From JANMEX01 sp031423755 (lineage in GTDB: Bacteria > Pseudomonadota > Alphaproteobacteria > Rhizobiales > Rhizobiaceae): 11,365 nucleotides of DNA. The stretch covers positions 1 through 11,365 of the forward strand of contig JANPGC010000314.1 in the NCBI GenBank assembly GCA_031423755.1. The letters are read 5' to 3'. Both the position numbers and the translations under genes were made by a program. Under the pieces are notes generated by a model. That model ran no database searches. It was not told where the DNA came from and saw only the letters and a list, made by a program, of their open reading frames with translations. This document shows, piece by piece, positions 1 through 6,515 of the stretch; position 1 is the stretch's first letter; each line of letters begins with the position of its first letter.

Positions 1-651
1 GGTCGAGAAAGAACATTCCTCGCTCGCCAGCCAGCAGACACGATTTGCCACCTCGTCCACGGTGCCGAACCGCCCGCGCGGGATTTTCGACAGCATGAAG
101 TCGATGTGGCTCTGCGGCATCTGGTCGAAGATCGGCGTTCGCACGGCGGCCGGGGTGACTGCGTTGACCGATATGTTGTGCTTCGCCACTTCCTTGGCGA
201 GCGATTTGGTCATGCCGATCACTGCCGCCTTTGAAGCTGAATAGCCGGATGCGTTCGGGTTGCCTTCTTTGCCGGCGATGGAGGCGATGTTGACGATGCG
301 CCCGTAATCCTGCGCAATCATTAACGGAATGACCGCACGGTTGGTGAAGAACGTCCCGTTGACGTTGATCGCCATAACCTGCATCCAGCCATCAATAGGA
401 AATTCGGCAAGCGGCACGGTCGGGCCGGTGATGCCTGCGCTGTTGATGAGAATGTCGATCCCGCCGATCTGCGCCAGCGTTTCTTTGACTGCGTTTTCAA
501 CGGACGAATAGTCAGAAATATCGACCTTGATTGGACCGTTCAAATCCCAGACCGCAACCTGCCCGCCCTCGGCCTTGATCCGCTTGGCCACGGCCTCGCC
601 GATGCCTGATGCACCGCCGGTGACAACTGCCCTTCGCCCTGAAAAACGCAT
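1..651 (-). CDS. SDR-family NAD(P)-dependent oxidoreductase, C-terminus cut by window edge
   Basis: A classical short-chain dehydrogenase/reductase that should interconvert a hydroxyl and a keto group on a small, probably sugar-derived, cytoplasmic substrate. Reading down from ATG at 651 gives 217 open codons with no stop. Motifs seen: the TGGASGIG nucleotide-binding loop (residues 11-18), acidic Asp36 at the end of the second strand (suggests NAD over NADP), NSAG (70-73), catalytic Ser124, and YSASK with Tyr137 and Lys141. Classical SDRs are about 250 residues, so roughly 30 C-terminal residues lie outside the window. A purine-rich ribosome site (GAGAAGAG) precedes the start. It begins 32 nt after the ATPase gene on the same strand and is probably the last visible gene of the operon. 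The family is certain; the substrate is not. Confidence 0.93.
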   Translation of the reverse strand, partial: MRFSGRRAVVTGGASGIGEAVAKRIKAEGGQVAVWDLNGPIKVDISDYSSVENAVKETLAQIGGIDILINSAGITGPTVPLAEFPIDGWMQVMAINVNGTFFTNRAVIPLMIAQDYGRIVNIASIAGKEGNPNASGYSASKAAVIGMTKSLAKEVAKHNISVNAVTPAAVRTPIFDQMPQSHIDFMLSKIPRGRFGTVDEVANRVCWLASEECSFST

Positions 652-683
652 GCTCTCTTCTCTCATTCACCAACTGCCACTTT

Positions 684-1745
684 TCAGGCGGAAATGTTCA
701 ATCCGGTTGACGGGTCAAAGAAATGCGCCTTGTCCGGGTCAATTGCGAACTTTACCTTGGCATCAACCATTGTCTCCATTTTCGATGAGACCGTCGCCTT
801 CAGCAGCAGCTCATTGACCCGGAGCGTCACGATTTTTTCGACGCCATGGTTTTCGACATCATGGATAATCGCATCGACCGGCCCGTCATGGCTCACCTGA
901 ACGTCTTCGGAGCGAATGCCTACCGTCACTTCGGCGGGGCCGGATTTGTTTGGCAGCTTCAGCTTCTGCGCGCCGCCAAACACACTGCACTGGTCGCCCG
1001 ACGCCGTGCCCGGCAAAAGGTTCATCGACGGCGAGCCAACGAAGCTTGCAACAAACAGATCGCGCGGGCGATTGTAGATTTCCCACGGCGTGCCGACCTG
1101 CACGAGCTTGCCCTTGCTGAGCACCGCCACCTTGTCACCCATCGACATCGCTTCGACCTGATCGTGGGTCACAAACACAAATGTCGCCTTGAGACGGATT
1201 TGCAATTCTTTCAGTTCCGAGCGAAGCGCTTCACGCAGCTTGGCATCAAGGTTCGACAGGGGCTCATCCATCAGGAACGCACGTGGCTCGCGTACGATGG
1301 CGCGGCCGATCGAGACACGTTGCATTTCACCGCCCGACAGCCGGTCAGTCTTGCGGTCCATCAAATGGGTGATGCGCAGTGTCTTTGACGCCTGATCAAC
1401 GCGCTGATCAATCTCCCCTTGCGTGAAGTTGCGCGTGCGCGAGCGAAGCGGAAACTCGAGATTCTGCCGCACCGTGTAGCGCGGATAGAGCGAATAATAC
1501 TGGAACACCAACGCCACATCGCGCTCTGCCGCGGTGCGGTCGCGCACGTCCTCGCCCGCGATCTCAATGGTGCCGCTGTCCGGCATGTCGAGGCCCGCAA
1601 TCAGGCGCAGCGCCGTTGTTTTGCCAGCGCCTGTCGGCCCGAGCAGCACGAAAAACTCGCCATCGGCAACATCAAGTGACAGGGCATCGAGCGCAGTGTT
1701 GCTGCCGAATTTCTTGGTGACAGACTGGAATTTAATTTGCGCCAT
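684..1745 (-). CDS. CUT1 sugar ABC transporter ATP-binding protein (MalK/UgpC-like), second of two
   Basis: A cytoplasmic ATPase subunit that powers import through the two permeases encoded upstream. The 353-residue length fits the MalK/UgpC type: an N-terminal ATPase domain (about 1-235) followed by a C-terminal TOBE/MOP-like regulatory domain. Motifs seen: Walker A GPTGAGKTT (36-44), Q-loop Gln82, signature LSGGEMQRV (136-144), Walker B AFLMDEP (156-162) with catalytic Glu161, D-loop SNLDA, and switch His194. The signature has Glu-Met where LSGGQQQRV is usual. The start overlaps the end of the preceding ATPase gene by 14 nt, which points to translational coupling. All catalytic residues are present, so it should be active, probably as a heterodimer with its neighbour. 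Confidence 0.95.
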   Translation of the reverse strand: MAQIKFQSVTKKFGSNTALDALSLDVADGEFFVLLGPTGAGKTTALRLIAGLDMPDSGTIEIAGEDVRDRTAAERDVALVFQYYSLYPRYTVRQNLEFPLRSRTRNFTQGEIDQRVDQASKTLRITHLMDRKTDRLSGGEMQRVSIGRAIVREPRAFLMDEPLSNLDAKLREALRSELKELQIRLKATFVFVTHDQVEAMSMGDKVAVLSKGKLVQVGTPWEIYNRPRDLFVASFVGSPSMNLLPGTASGDQCSVFGGAQKLKLPNKSGPAEVTVGIRSEDVQVSHDGPVDAIIHDVENHGVEKIVTLRVNELLLKATVSSKMETMVDAKVKFAIDPDKAHFFDPSTGLNISA

Positions 1746-2856
1746 TGCCGAGCCTTATGTGCAGGGAATCGCCTGATTTTGAATTGAAAAAATGGGTCTG
1801 CGAAGGATCAAGCCGCGCCCAGATTTGTTCGCCCGTTCTCCCGGCAAAACCGCTCTTGGTTCTTGCCCGCAGCAGCGTGTTGCCGAACTTCAGATCGACA
1901 ATGTCATAGGCGCCGAGCGGCTCGATGAGATGCACCTGTGAGGGCACGAAACCCGCTCCAATGGTGCGCGAAAGCTGCACGCCTTCCGGTCGAATTCCAA
2001 GCGTGAGATCGCCAGAGCCCGATGTTGAAGCTTTGATCTGCGCGGCGAGTTCTTGCGGGAACTCAAAGCCCGAAGTGTCGCTGCCGAGACTTACCTCCAG
2101 CGCATCGCCCTTGGCCGTTATGGACACAGGTGCAATGTTCATCACCGGACTGCCGACGAACTGCGCGACAAACAGATTGGCCGGATGGTGATACACCTCG
2201 TCCGGCGTGCCCACCTGCTGCAAAATGCCGTCATTCATGATGGCGATGCGGTCAGCCATTGACATGGCCTCGACCTGATCGTGGGTCACGTAAACGGTGG
2301 TTGCCTCGTTCTCCAGATGCAGCCGCTTCAGCTCGGTGCGCATTTCTTCGCGCAACTTGGCATCCAGCGCGCCCATCGGCTCATCCATCAGCATGGCTTT
2401 TGGCCGCCGCACCAGCGCCCGACCGATTGCAACACGCTGCATATCGCCGCCTGCGAGTGATGATGGCCGCTTGTCGAGCAAATGCTCTATCTGCAGGGAT
2501 CTCGCGACCTCCCGGACCTTTTTGTCAATGTTGCCTTTGCTCTCGCGCGTCGCCCGCAGCGGGAAGGCGATGTTTTCATAGGCGGTCAAATGCGGATAGA
2601 GCGCGAAGAGCTGGAATACGAAGGCGATGTCGCGGTCACCGGCCTCAAGGCCCTGCACCGGCTTTCCGTCGATCAGGATTTCCCCCCTGTCGATCTCTTC
2701 AAGCCCGGCGATGGCGCGCAGTGTTGTTGTCTTGCCGCAGCCCGAAGGGCCCAGCAGCACAACAAACTCACGATGCTTGATCACGAGGTTGAGCTTGCGG
2801 ATGACATATGCGGAACCGAAAAACTTCTCGATGTCCCTGAGGATGATCTCTGCCAT
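1732..2856 (-). CDS. CUT1 sugar ABC transporter ATP-binding protein (MalK-like), first of two
   Basis: The first of two adjacent, non-identical nucleotide-binding subunits. It has 374 residues, with an ATPase domain followed by a C-terminal TOBE-type domain. Motifs seen: Walker A GPSGCGKTT (36-44), Q-loop Gln82, signature LAGGDMQRV (134-142), Walker B AMLMDEP (154-160) with catalytic Glu159, D-loop GALDA, and switch His192. The signature differs from LSGGQ at two places (Ala for Ser, Asp for Gln). The start lies 9 nt after the small membrane-protein gene and the end overlaps the next ATPase gene by 14 nt. Most CUT1 importers use one ATPase as a homodimer; adjacent pairs are known, for example GlpS and GlpT of the rhizobial glycerol importer. 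A heterodimer is therefore inferred here. Confidence 0.95.
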   Translation of the reverse strand: MAEIILRDIEKFFGSAYVIRKLNLVIKHREFVVLLGPSGCGKTTTLRAIAGLEEIDRGEILIDGKPVQGLEAGDRDIAFVFQLFALYPHLTAYENIAFPLRATRESKGNIDKKVREVARSLQIEHLLDKRPSSLAGGDMQRVAIGRALVRRPKAMLMDEPMGALDAKLREEMRTELKRLHLENEATTVYVTHDQVEAMSMADRIAIMNDGILQQVGTPDEVYHHPANLFVAQFVGSPVMNIAPVSITAKGDALEVSLGSDTSGFEFPQELAAQIKASTSGSGDLTLGIRPEGVQLSRTIGAGFVPSQVHLIEPLGAYDIVDLKFGNTLLRARTKSGFAGRTGEQIWARLDPSQTHFFNSKSGDSLHIRLGNGAN

Positions 2857-2865
2857 TTGCGACGT

Positions 2866-3069
2866 CTATCCTTCGGAGGGAGAGGTTTGGGACGGGAGGG
2901 GTTTGATTTTCGAGAAGATGTTGAAGCCGACAAGCCCGATCAGGATGATCGTCACACCATAGCTGTGCAGCGTCAGATTGATCGGCTGGCACAGCGCAAT
3001 GATCCCCAGCACCATGATCCAGATCGAGGCAGGTTCGAAGTATCTCACGCTCATTTCGCGAAAACCCAT
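2866..3069 (-). CDS. Small two-helix membrane protein in ABC importer operon, function unknown
   Basis: A 67-residue protein with two predicted membrane segments: about residues 15-31 (IWIMVLGIIALCQPINL) and 37-54 (ending in GFNIFSK). A short polar loop joins them, and the C-terminal tail is rich in Pro, Ser and Lys. It is very likely a real gene: a strong AGGAGG ribosome site overlaps the stop of the preceding permease, the ATG follows eight bases later, and the gene fills the space between permease and ATPase genes exactly. I do not recognise a named family. By position it may be an accessory subunit of the transporter, comparable to the small unknown gene in rhizobial glycerol ABC operons. 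The function is unproven. Confidence 0.8.
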   Translation of the reverse strand: MGFREMSVRYFEPASIWIMVLGIIALCQPINLTLHSYGVTIILIGLVGFNIFSKIKPLPSQTSPSEG

Positions 3070-3075
3070 GATCAG

Positions 3076-3081
3076 CCTCCT
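3076..3081 (-). promoter_or_regulatory. Ribosome binding site of the small membrane protein
   Basis: AGGAGG on the minus strand overlaps the TAG stop of the upstream permease and lies 6 nt before ATG 3069. This perfect Shine-Dalgarno sequence is the main evidence that the 67-residue gene is translated, and it suggests coupling to the permease. Confidence 0.8.
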
Positions 3082-4036
3082 ATTTGCGGATCGCGCCGAA
3101 CGTCACCCCGCGCAGCAAGTGATTGCGCAGCATGAAGGTGAAGACGGCGACTGGAATGATGAACAGCAGAGTTCCCGCCGCAATGACTGTCCAGTCGATC
3201 AGACCGGAGCCGACCTGGCTGGGGATGAACGGTGGCGTGGTCTGCGCGCGCCGATTGGTCATGATCAACGCGAAGGCATACTCATTCCATGCGGTGATGA
3301 AGCAGAACACGGATGTTGCGGCGATGCCGGTCACGGCTTCGGGGAGCACGATCTTGAAGAAGGACTGCATGCGCGTGTAGCCATCGACCAGCGCCGCCTC
3401 TTCATATTCCTTCGGGATTTCATCCATGAACCCCTTCATCAGCCAAACCGAGAAGGACAGGTTGAAGGCGGTGTAGAGGATAATCAGGCCGATATGGCTG
3501 TCGTTAAGCCCGACCACCCGGTACATCAGATACATCGGAATCGCGACGACAATGGGCGGCAGCATGCGGGTGGACAGGATGAAGAAAAGCCAGTCCGCCT
3601 CACCCGCCATCTTGAACCGCGAGAAACCGTAAGCGGTGATCGTGCCCATTGAGACCGCTATAAACGTGCTGATGATTGCGACGATCAGGCTGTTCATGAA
3701 GCGGTTCGGATATTGCGACAGCTGGATGTTCGGCCCGACGCGCAGGATGCGCTCGCCGCCATCATAGATGCGCTGCTCATACCAGGGCGCTGCGGCATAG
3801 ACCGCCGGGTCCACCGGCTTGGTCAGCTGCACCCGCTTGGTGAACAGCTTGATGAACGGCGTGATTTCCGGCTGGAAGAACACGGTAGGCGGCACAGTGG
3901 TGGCAAGGCTGCGCGGCTTGAATGCGGTCGAACCGATCCAGTAGAGCGGTGACAGGAACGCGATGGCGATAACGATCACTGCCGCGATTGCGACCCGGTT
4001 CCAGACCTTTTTCCGTGACGAAGTGACGACAGCCAT
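3080..4036 (-). CDS. CUT1 sugar ABC transporter permease (MalG-like)
   Basis: An inner-membrane permease subunit that forms half of the translocation pore. Starting at ATG 4036 gives 318 residues (MAVVTSS...). Segments seen: an N-terminal helix (about 13-35), a periplasmic stretch of about 70 residues, then five more helices. The EAA coupling loop is at about 213-232 (EAALVDGYTRMQSFFKIVLP), which docks on the ATPases. The frame is open further upstream to 4144, but that extension overlaps the first permease and looks unlike an MalG N-terminus. The ATG at 4036 has AAGGAG upstream and lies only 2 nt after the previous stop. The stretch between helix 1 and helix 2 seems longer than in typical MalG proteins. 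Confidence 0.93.
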   Translation of the reverse strand: MAVVTSSRKKVWNRVAIAAVIVIAIAFLSPLYWIGSTAFKPRSLATTVPPTVFFQPEITPFIKLFTKRVQLTKPVDPAVYAAAPWYEQRIYDGGERILRVGPNIQLSQYPNRFMNSLIVAIISTFIAVSMGTITAYGFSRFKMAGEADWLFFILSTRMLPPIVVAIPMYLMYRVVGLNDSHIGLIILYTAFNLSFSVWLMKGFMDEIPKEYEEAALVDGYTRMQSFFKIVLPEAVTGIAATSVFCFITAWNEYAFALIMTNRRAQTTPPFIPSQVGSGLIDWTVIAAGTLLFIIPVAVFTFMLRNHLLRGVTFGAIRK

Positions 4037-4038
4037 GA

Positions 4039-4938
4039 CTAGCGCTCCTTCGCCTTGTTGAGATATTTCACGTAAATGTTGGTGATCGCCAGCACCATGA
4101 TCAGAACGATGTAGGCCAACGCGCAGGACTTGCCGGTCTGCCATTCCTGGAACGCGAACTTGTAGAGCTTGATCGACACCAGCTCGGTGGTCGGCTGCGT
4201 GGACAGGATGTAGGCAATGTCAAAGGTCTTGAACGCTTCCATCGTCCGGAAAATCAGGGCGATCAACAACAGCGGCGAGACCAGCGGCAGGGTGATGTGA
4301 AAAAATGTATACCATGACCCGGCGCGGTCGATGGCGGCAGCCTCGTAGAGATGCTGCGGCACGGCAGACAGGCCTGCAAGTGACAGCAGCATGACAAACG
4401 GCGCCCACATCCAGATGTCGGTGATCGCCACCGCATAAAGCGCCAGATTGGCGTCAGACAGCCATGCCAGATTGCCAAGGCCGAGAACATAGTTCAGCGG
4501 TCCCCACGAGGGGTCATAAAGCAGCCGCCAGAACAGCCCGACCACCGCCGCTGACATCATCATCGGCAGCATCAACAGCGTCGTGATAAGTCCCTTGGCA
4601 GGAATTTTGCGGTTGAGCAAAAGTGCCAGCCCGAAACCGATCACCATCTGTCCGAAGACGGAAACCATCACATATTTGGCTGTCACCCAGAAATTGTTCC
4701 AGATGCGCGGGTCGTTCAAAAGCTCACGGTAGTTCGCAAGCCCGATGAAATTCACCGGCTCATTTACCGAGGCGCGGAAATCGGTGAATGAATAGCCAAG
4801 CGAATAGATCAGCGGAAACACGTTGAAGATGATCAGGAACATGATCGTCGGAATGATGAAGATGTTTCTGATGGTCAGATCGCTCCAACCGCGCGCAGCC
4901 GCCTTGGACGACGGATGTAAAGTGGCAAGTCCGGCCAT
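4039..4938 (-). CDS. CUT1 sugar ABC transporter permease (MalF-like)
   Basis: An inner-membrane permease, partner of the MalG-like protein that follows. It has 299 residues with about six membrane helices, the first at about 24-47. The EAA coupling motif is at 199-217 (EAAAIDRAGSWYTFFHITL), as in BPD-transporter permeases that contact the ATPase. The short N-terminus and lack of a large periplasmic loop are typical of CUT1 permeases outside the enteric MalF type. The start at 4938 is preceded by GAGGA. A 68-nt gap containing a stable hairpin separates it from the binding-protein gene, and only 2 nt separate its stop from the next permease. Confidence 0.94.
   Translation of the reverse strand: MAGLATLHPSSKAAARGWSDLTIRNIFIIPTIMFLIIFNVFPLIYSLGYSFTDFRASVNEPVNFIGLANYRELLNDPRIWNNFWVTAKYVMVSVFGQMVIGFGLALLLNRKIPAKGLITTLLMLPMMMSAAVVGLFWRLLYDPSWGPLNYVLGLGNLAWLSDANLALYAVAITDIWMWAPFVMLLSLAGLSAVPQHLYEAAAIDRAGSWYTFFHITLPLVSPLLLIALIFRTMEAFKTFDIAYILSTQPTTELVSIKLYKFAFQEWQTGKSCALAYIVLIMVLAITNIYVKYLNKAKER
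4045..4050 (-). promoter_or_regulatory. Ribosome binding site deciding the MalG-like permease start
   Basis: AAGGAG on the minus strand, inside the 3' end of the MalF-like permease gene, lies 8 nt before ATG 4036. It supports this start over the longer open frame that begins at 4144. Confidence 0.75.
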
Positions 4939-4965
4939 CTGGTCCTCGCAAAATTATCGTAAATT

Positions 4966-4989
4966 GCAGGAGGGGTTTCCCCCTCCTGC
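4966..4989 (-). other. Intercistronic hairpin with GAAA tetraloop
   Basis: A perfect 10-bp stem. In the mRNA, GCAGGAGGGG pairs with CCCCTCCTGC around a GAAA (GNRA) tetraloop. It lies between the stop of the binding-protein gene and the start of the first permease. No long U-tract follows directly (AAUUUACGAUAAUUUU), so it is more likely an RNA-stabilising or partial attenuation element than a full terminator. Such elements after binding-protein genes are known to give more binding protein than membrane subunits. The structure is seen directly; the role is inferred. Confidence 0.8.
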
Positions 4990-5006
4990 CCGCATTGGTC
5001 GGAGGC

Positions 5007-6329
5007 TTAACCGCCGCGGCCGTACTTCTTGAACGTCTCGGTCCATTCCTTCGCAATGGTGTCGAGCACAGCCTGTGCGCTGCCGCCCTCGCCGCTGATG
5101 ATATAGGGATAGATCTGGTTGTTCATCTGGGTCAGGAGTTCGGCATATTCCGGCACGGCCCAGAAGTCTTTGACCATGAACATGGTCTGGTAGAAGGCTT
5201 CATTGTATGGCGTTGCCTTGCGGAAGGCTTCAGATTCCAAAACCGCCTTGTTGCACGTGTAGCCGCCAAGCTCAGCCCATTTCTTCTGGGTCTCGTCCTT
5301 GATGAACCATTCCAGGAACTTCATCGATTCTTCCTGCTTCTTTGAGTAGGAAACGATGGAGATGCCCTGTCCGCCAAGCGCAGCATGCTGCTTGCCATCC
5401 GGGCCGGCCGGGTTGGCGAAGTAGCCTGTCACGTCCGCATTCGGGTTCGATGCCTTGTTGGCAAGCGCCGGGAAGAAGGCAAAGAAGTTGAGGCTCATCG
5501 CCGCAAGGTTCTCGGTGATTGCCTGATTGTCTTCCTGGAAGAAGGTCTTGCCCCAGTTCGGCGGTGTGAAGCCATAAAGCTGCTTGTACATCTCGACTGC
5601 TTCGGCATTTTTCGGCGTGTTGAGGATGCCGTCGACCTTGTAGGTCGAATAGTCGCCGAGCTCGCCGCCATAGCTGAAGATCGCGCCTTCAATGCCCATC
5701 AGCATCGCATCGTAGCTGTTGTCCGTGTAGATCGCGATGCCGTACTTCTTTTCATCGGGGCGATAGAAAAACTCCGCAATGTCGCGCAGCTGCTTGTAGT
5801 CTTTCGGCACGGCAAGATCATAGCCGTACTTGGCCTTGAAGGCTTCCATTTCCATGGGGTCTTCAAACCAGTCTTTGCGGTATGCCCAGCCAGCGGCGTC
5901 ACCTTCGGTTGGAATCGACCAGTATTTTCCGCTGTTGCCGGGATACTCGGCATAGGCTTTTACTGTTGCCGGGGCCATGGAATCGAGGACCTTGTGCTTG
6001 GCATAGAAGTCGGTCAGGTCAACGTAGTGACCACCCGTCGAGCCGGCTCCAACCCACTGTGAGTCGCCGACCACCATATCGAAAGCTTCGCCCTTGGCAT
6101 TGAATTCGGCAAAGGCCTTGGTCTGGAAATCCGGCCATGGCGTGGTCTGCACCGTAATGGTCACGCCGGTCTCGGCGGTGTACAAGTTGGCCAGTTCCTG
6201 CAGATAGTTTGCCGGATCCCATTCCGCCCAGAAAATCGTCAACTCTTCCGCCTGCGCGGCCGCGTGAAATGCGCCGGACAGGGCCATTGCGGTGCCCAAT
6301 GTCAGCGACAGGAATGTGCGTCTTAACAT
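5007..6329 (-). CDS. Periplasmic sugar-binding protein of CUT1 ABC transporter
   Basis: An extracytoplasmic solute-binding protein, family 1 type, that captures the sugar and delivers it to the two permeases. It has 440 residues. The signal peptide has RR near the start, a hydrophobic core, and a likely cut after AQA (about residue 27, before EELTIFWAEWDP). No lipobox cysteine is seen, so it should be a soluble periplasmic protein. The mature part is rich in aromatic residues, as is usual for carbohydrate binding. The start is preceded by GGGAGAG. It heads the transporter part of the operon after a 186-nt gap and is followed by a strong hairpin. The length is well below that reported for glycerol-binding GlpV, so glycerol is not favoured as ligand. 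The ligand cannot be read from sequence. Confidence 0.94.
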   Translation of the reverse strand: MLRRTFLSLTLGTAMALSGAFHAAAQAEELTIFWAEWDPANYLQELANLYTAETGVTITVQTTPWPDFQTKAFAEFNAKGEAFDMVVGDSQWVGAGSTGGHYVDLTDFYAKHKVLDSMAPATVKAYAEYPGNSGKYWSIPTEGDAAGWAYRKDWFEDPMEMEAFKAKYGYDLAVPKDYKQLRDIAEFFYRPDEKKYGIAIYTDNSYDAMLMGIEGAIFSYGGELGDYSTYKVDGILNTPKNAEAVEMYKQLYGFTPPNWGKTFFQEDNQAITENLAAMSLNFFAFFPALANKASNPNADVTGYFANPAGPDGKQHAALGGQGISIVSYSKKQEESMKFLEWFIKDETQKKWAELGGYTCNKAVLESEAFRKATPYNEAFYQTMFMVKDFWAVPEYAELLTQMNNQIYPYIISGEGGSAQAVLDTIAKEWTETFKKYGRGG

Positions 6330-6515
6330 GCTTGCTCTCCCATTTCGTTACCGGCCGTTTGCCTGAAGGCCGCGTTTCTCACTTTTTCCAACAAGTCTTG
6401 TTGTTGAGCGGCGTTTGGCTTTGCCGCATGATCCGGATGTCCCGCTCCTTCAGGTCATCCGTATTTCTACGATCCGTTCCGGACGCTCTTTTGCCCGGCC
6501 AGGAAAATCTTTCTG
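6330..6515 (-). other. 186-nt intergenic region with several dyads upstream of the binding-protein gene
   Basis: The largest gap inside the operon. It holds several inverted repeats: CGGATG/CATCCG (6434-6439 and 6456-6461), GCGGC/GCCGC (6408-6412 and 6423-6427), a perfect 15-bp palindrome (6389-6403), and CGGCC/GGCCG (6352-6356 and 6368-6372) close to the ribosome site. No convincing sigma-70 promoter and no U-tract terminator was found on the minus strand. It may be a 5' leader, an operator with an internal promoter, or a series of mRNA-processing hairpins. No coding sequence is supported. Confidence 0.55.
6389..6403. repeat. Perfect 15-bp palindrome, possible operator
   Basis: CAACAAG-T-CTTGTTG is a 7-1-7 perfect inverted repeat in the gap before the binding-protein gene. 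The one-base centre makes it poor as an RNA hairpin but suitable for a dimeric DNA-binding protein. It does not resemble the palindrome in the divergent promoter, so a different regulator would be expected. The structure is seen; the role is inferred. Confidence 0.5.

Noticed and set aside
846..1388. Long plus-strand open frame of 180 codons
   Set aside because: It lies antisense inside the ATPase gene, shows no family motifs, and is a by-product of GC-rich codon use on the other strand.
2482..3135. Long plus-strand open frame of 217 codons across two minus-strand genes
   Set aside because: It is antisense to the first ATPase gene and the small membrane protein gene, which have clear motifs and ribosome sites; its product resembles nothing.
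4037..4144. Upstream extension of the MalG-like permease frame
   Set aside because: The extra 36 residues overlap the first permease gene and are His/Gln/Asp-rich rather than a normal permease N-terminus; ATG 4036 has a good ribosome site.
684..6329. Assignment as a glycerol (GlpSTPQUV-type) importer
   Set aside because: The two-ATPase plus small-protein layout is similar, but no glpD or glpK is present, the binding protein is shorter than expected for GlpV, and the linked enzymes are sugar dehydrogenases and a sugar-acid dehydratase.
6408..6427. GCGGC/GCCGC stem as a rho-independent terminator
   Set aside because: The stem is only 5 bp with a 10-nt loop and no U-tract follows on the minus strand.
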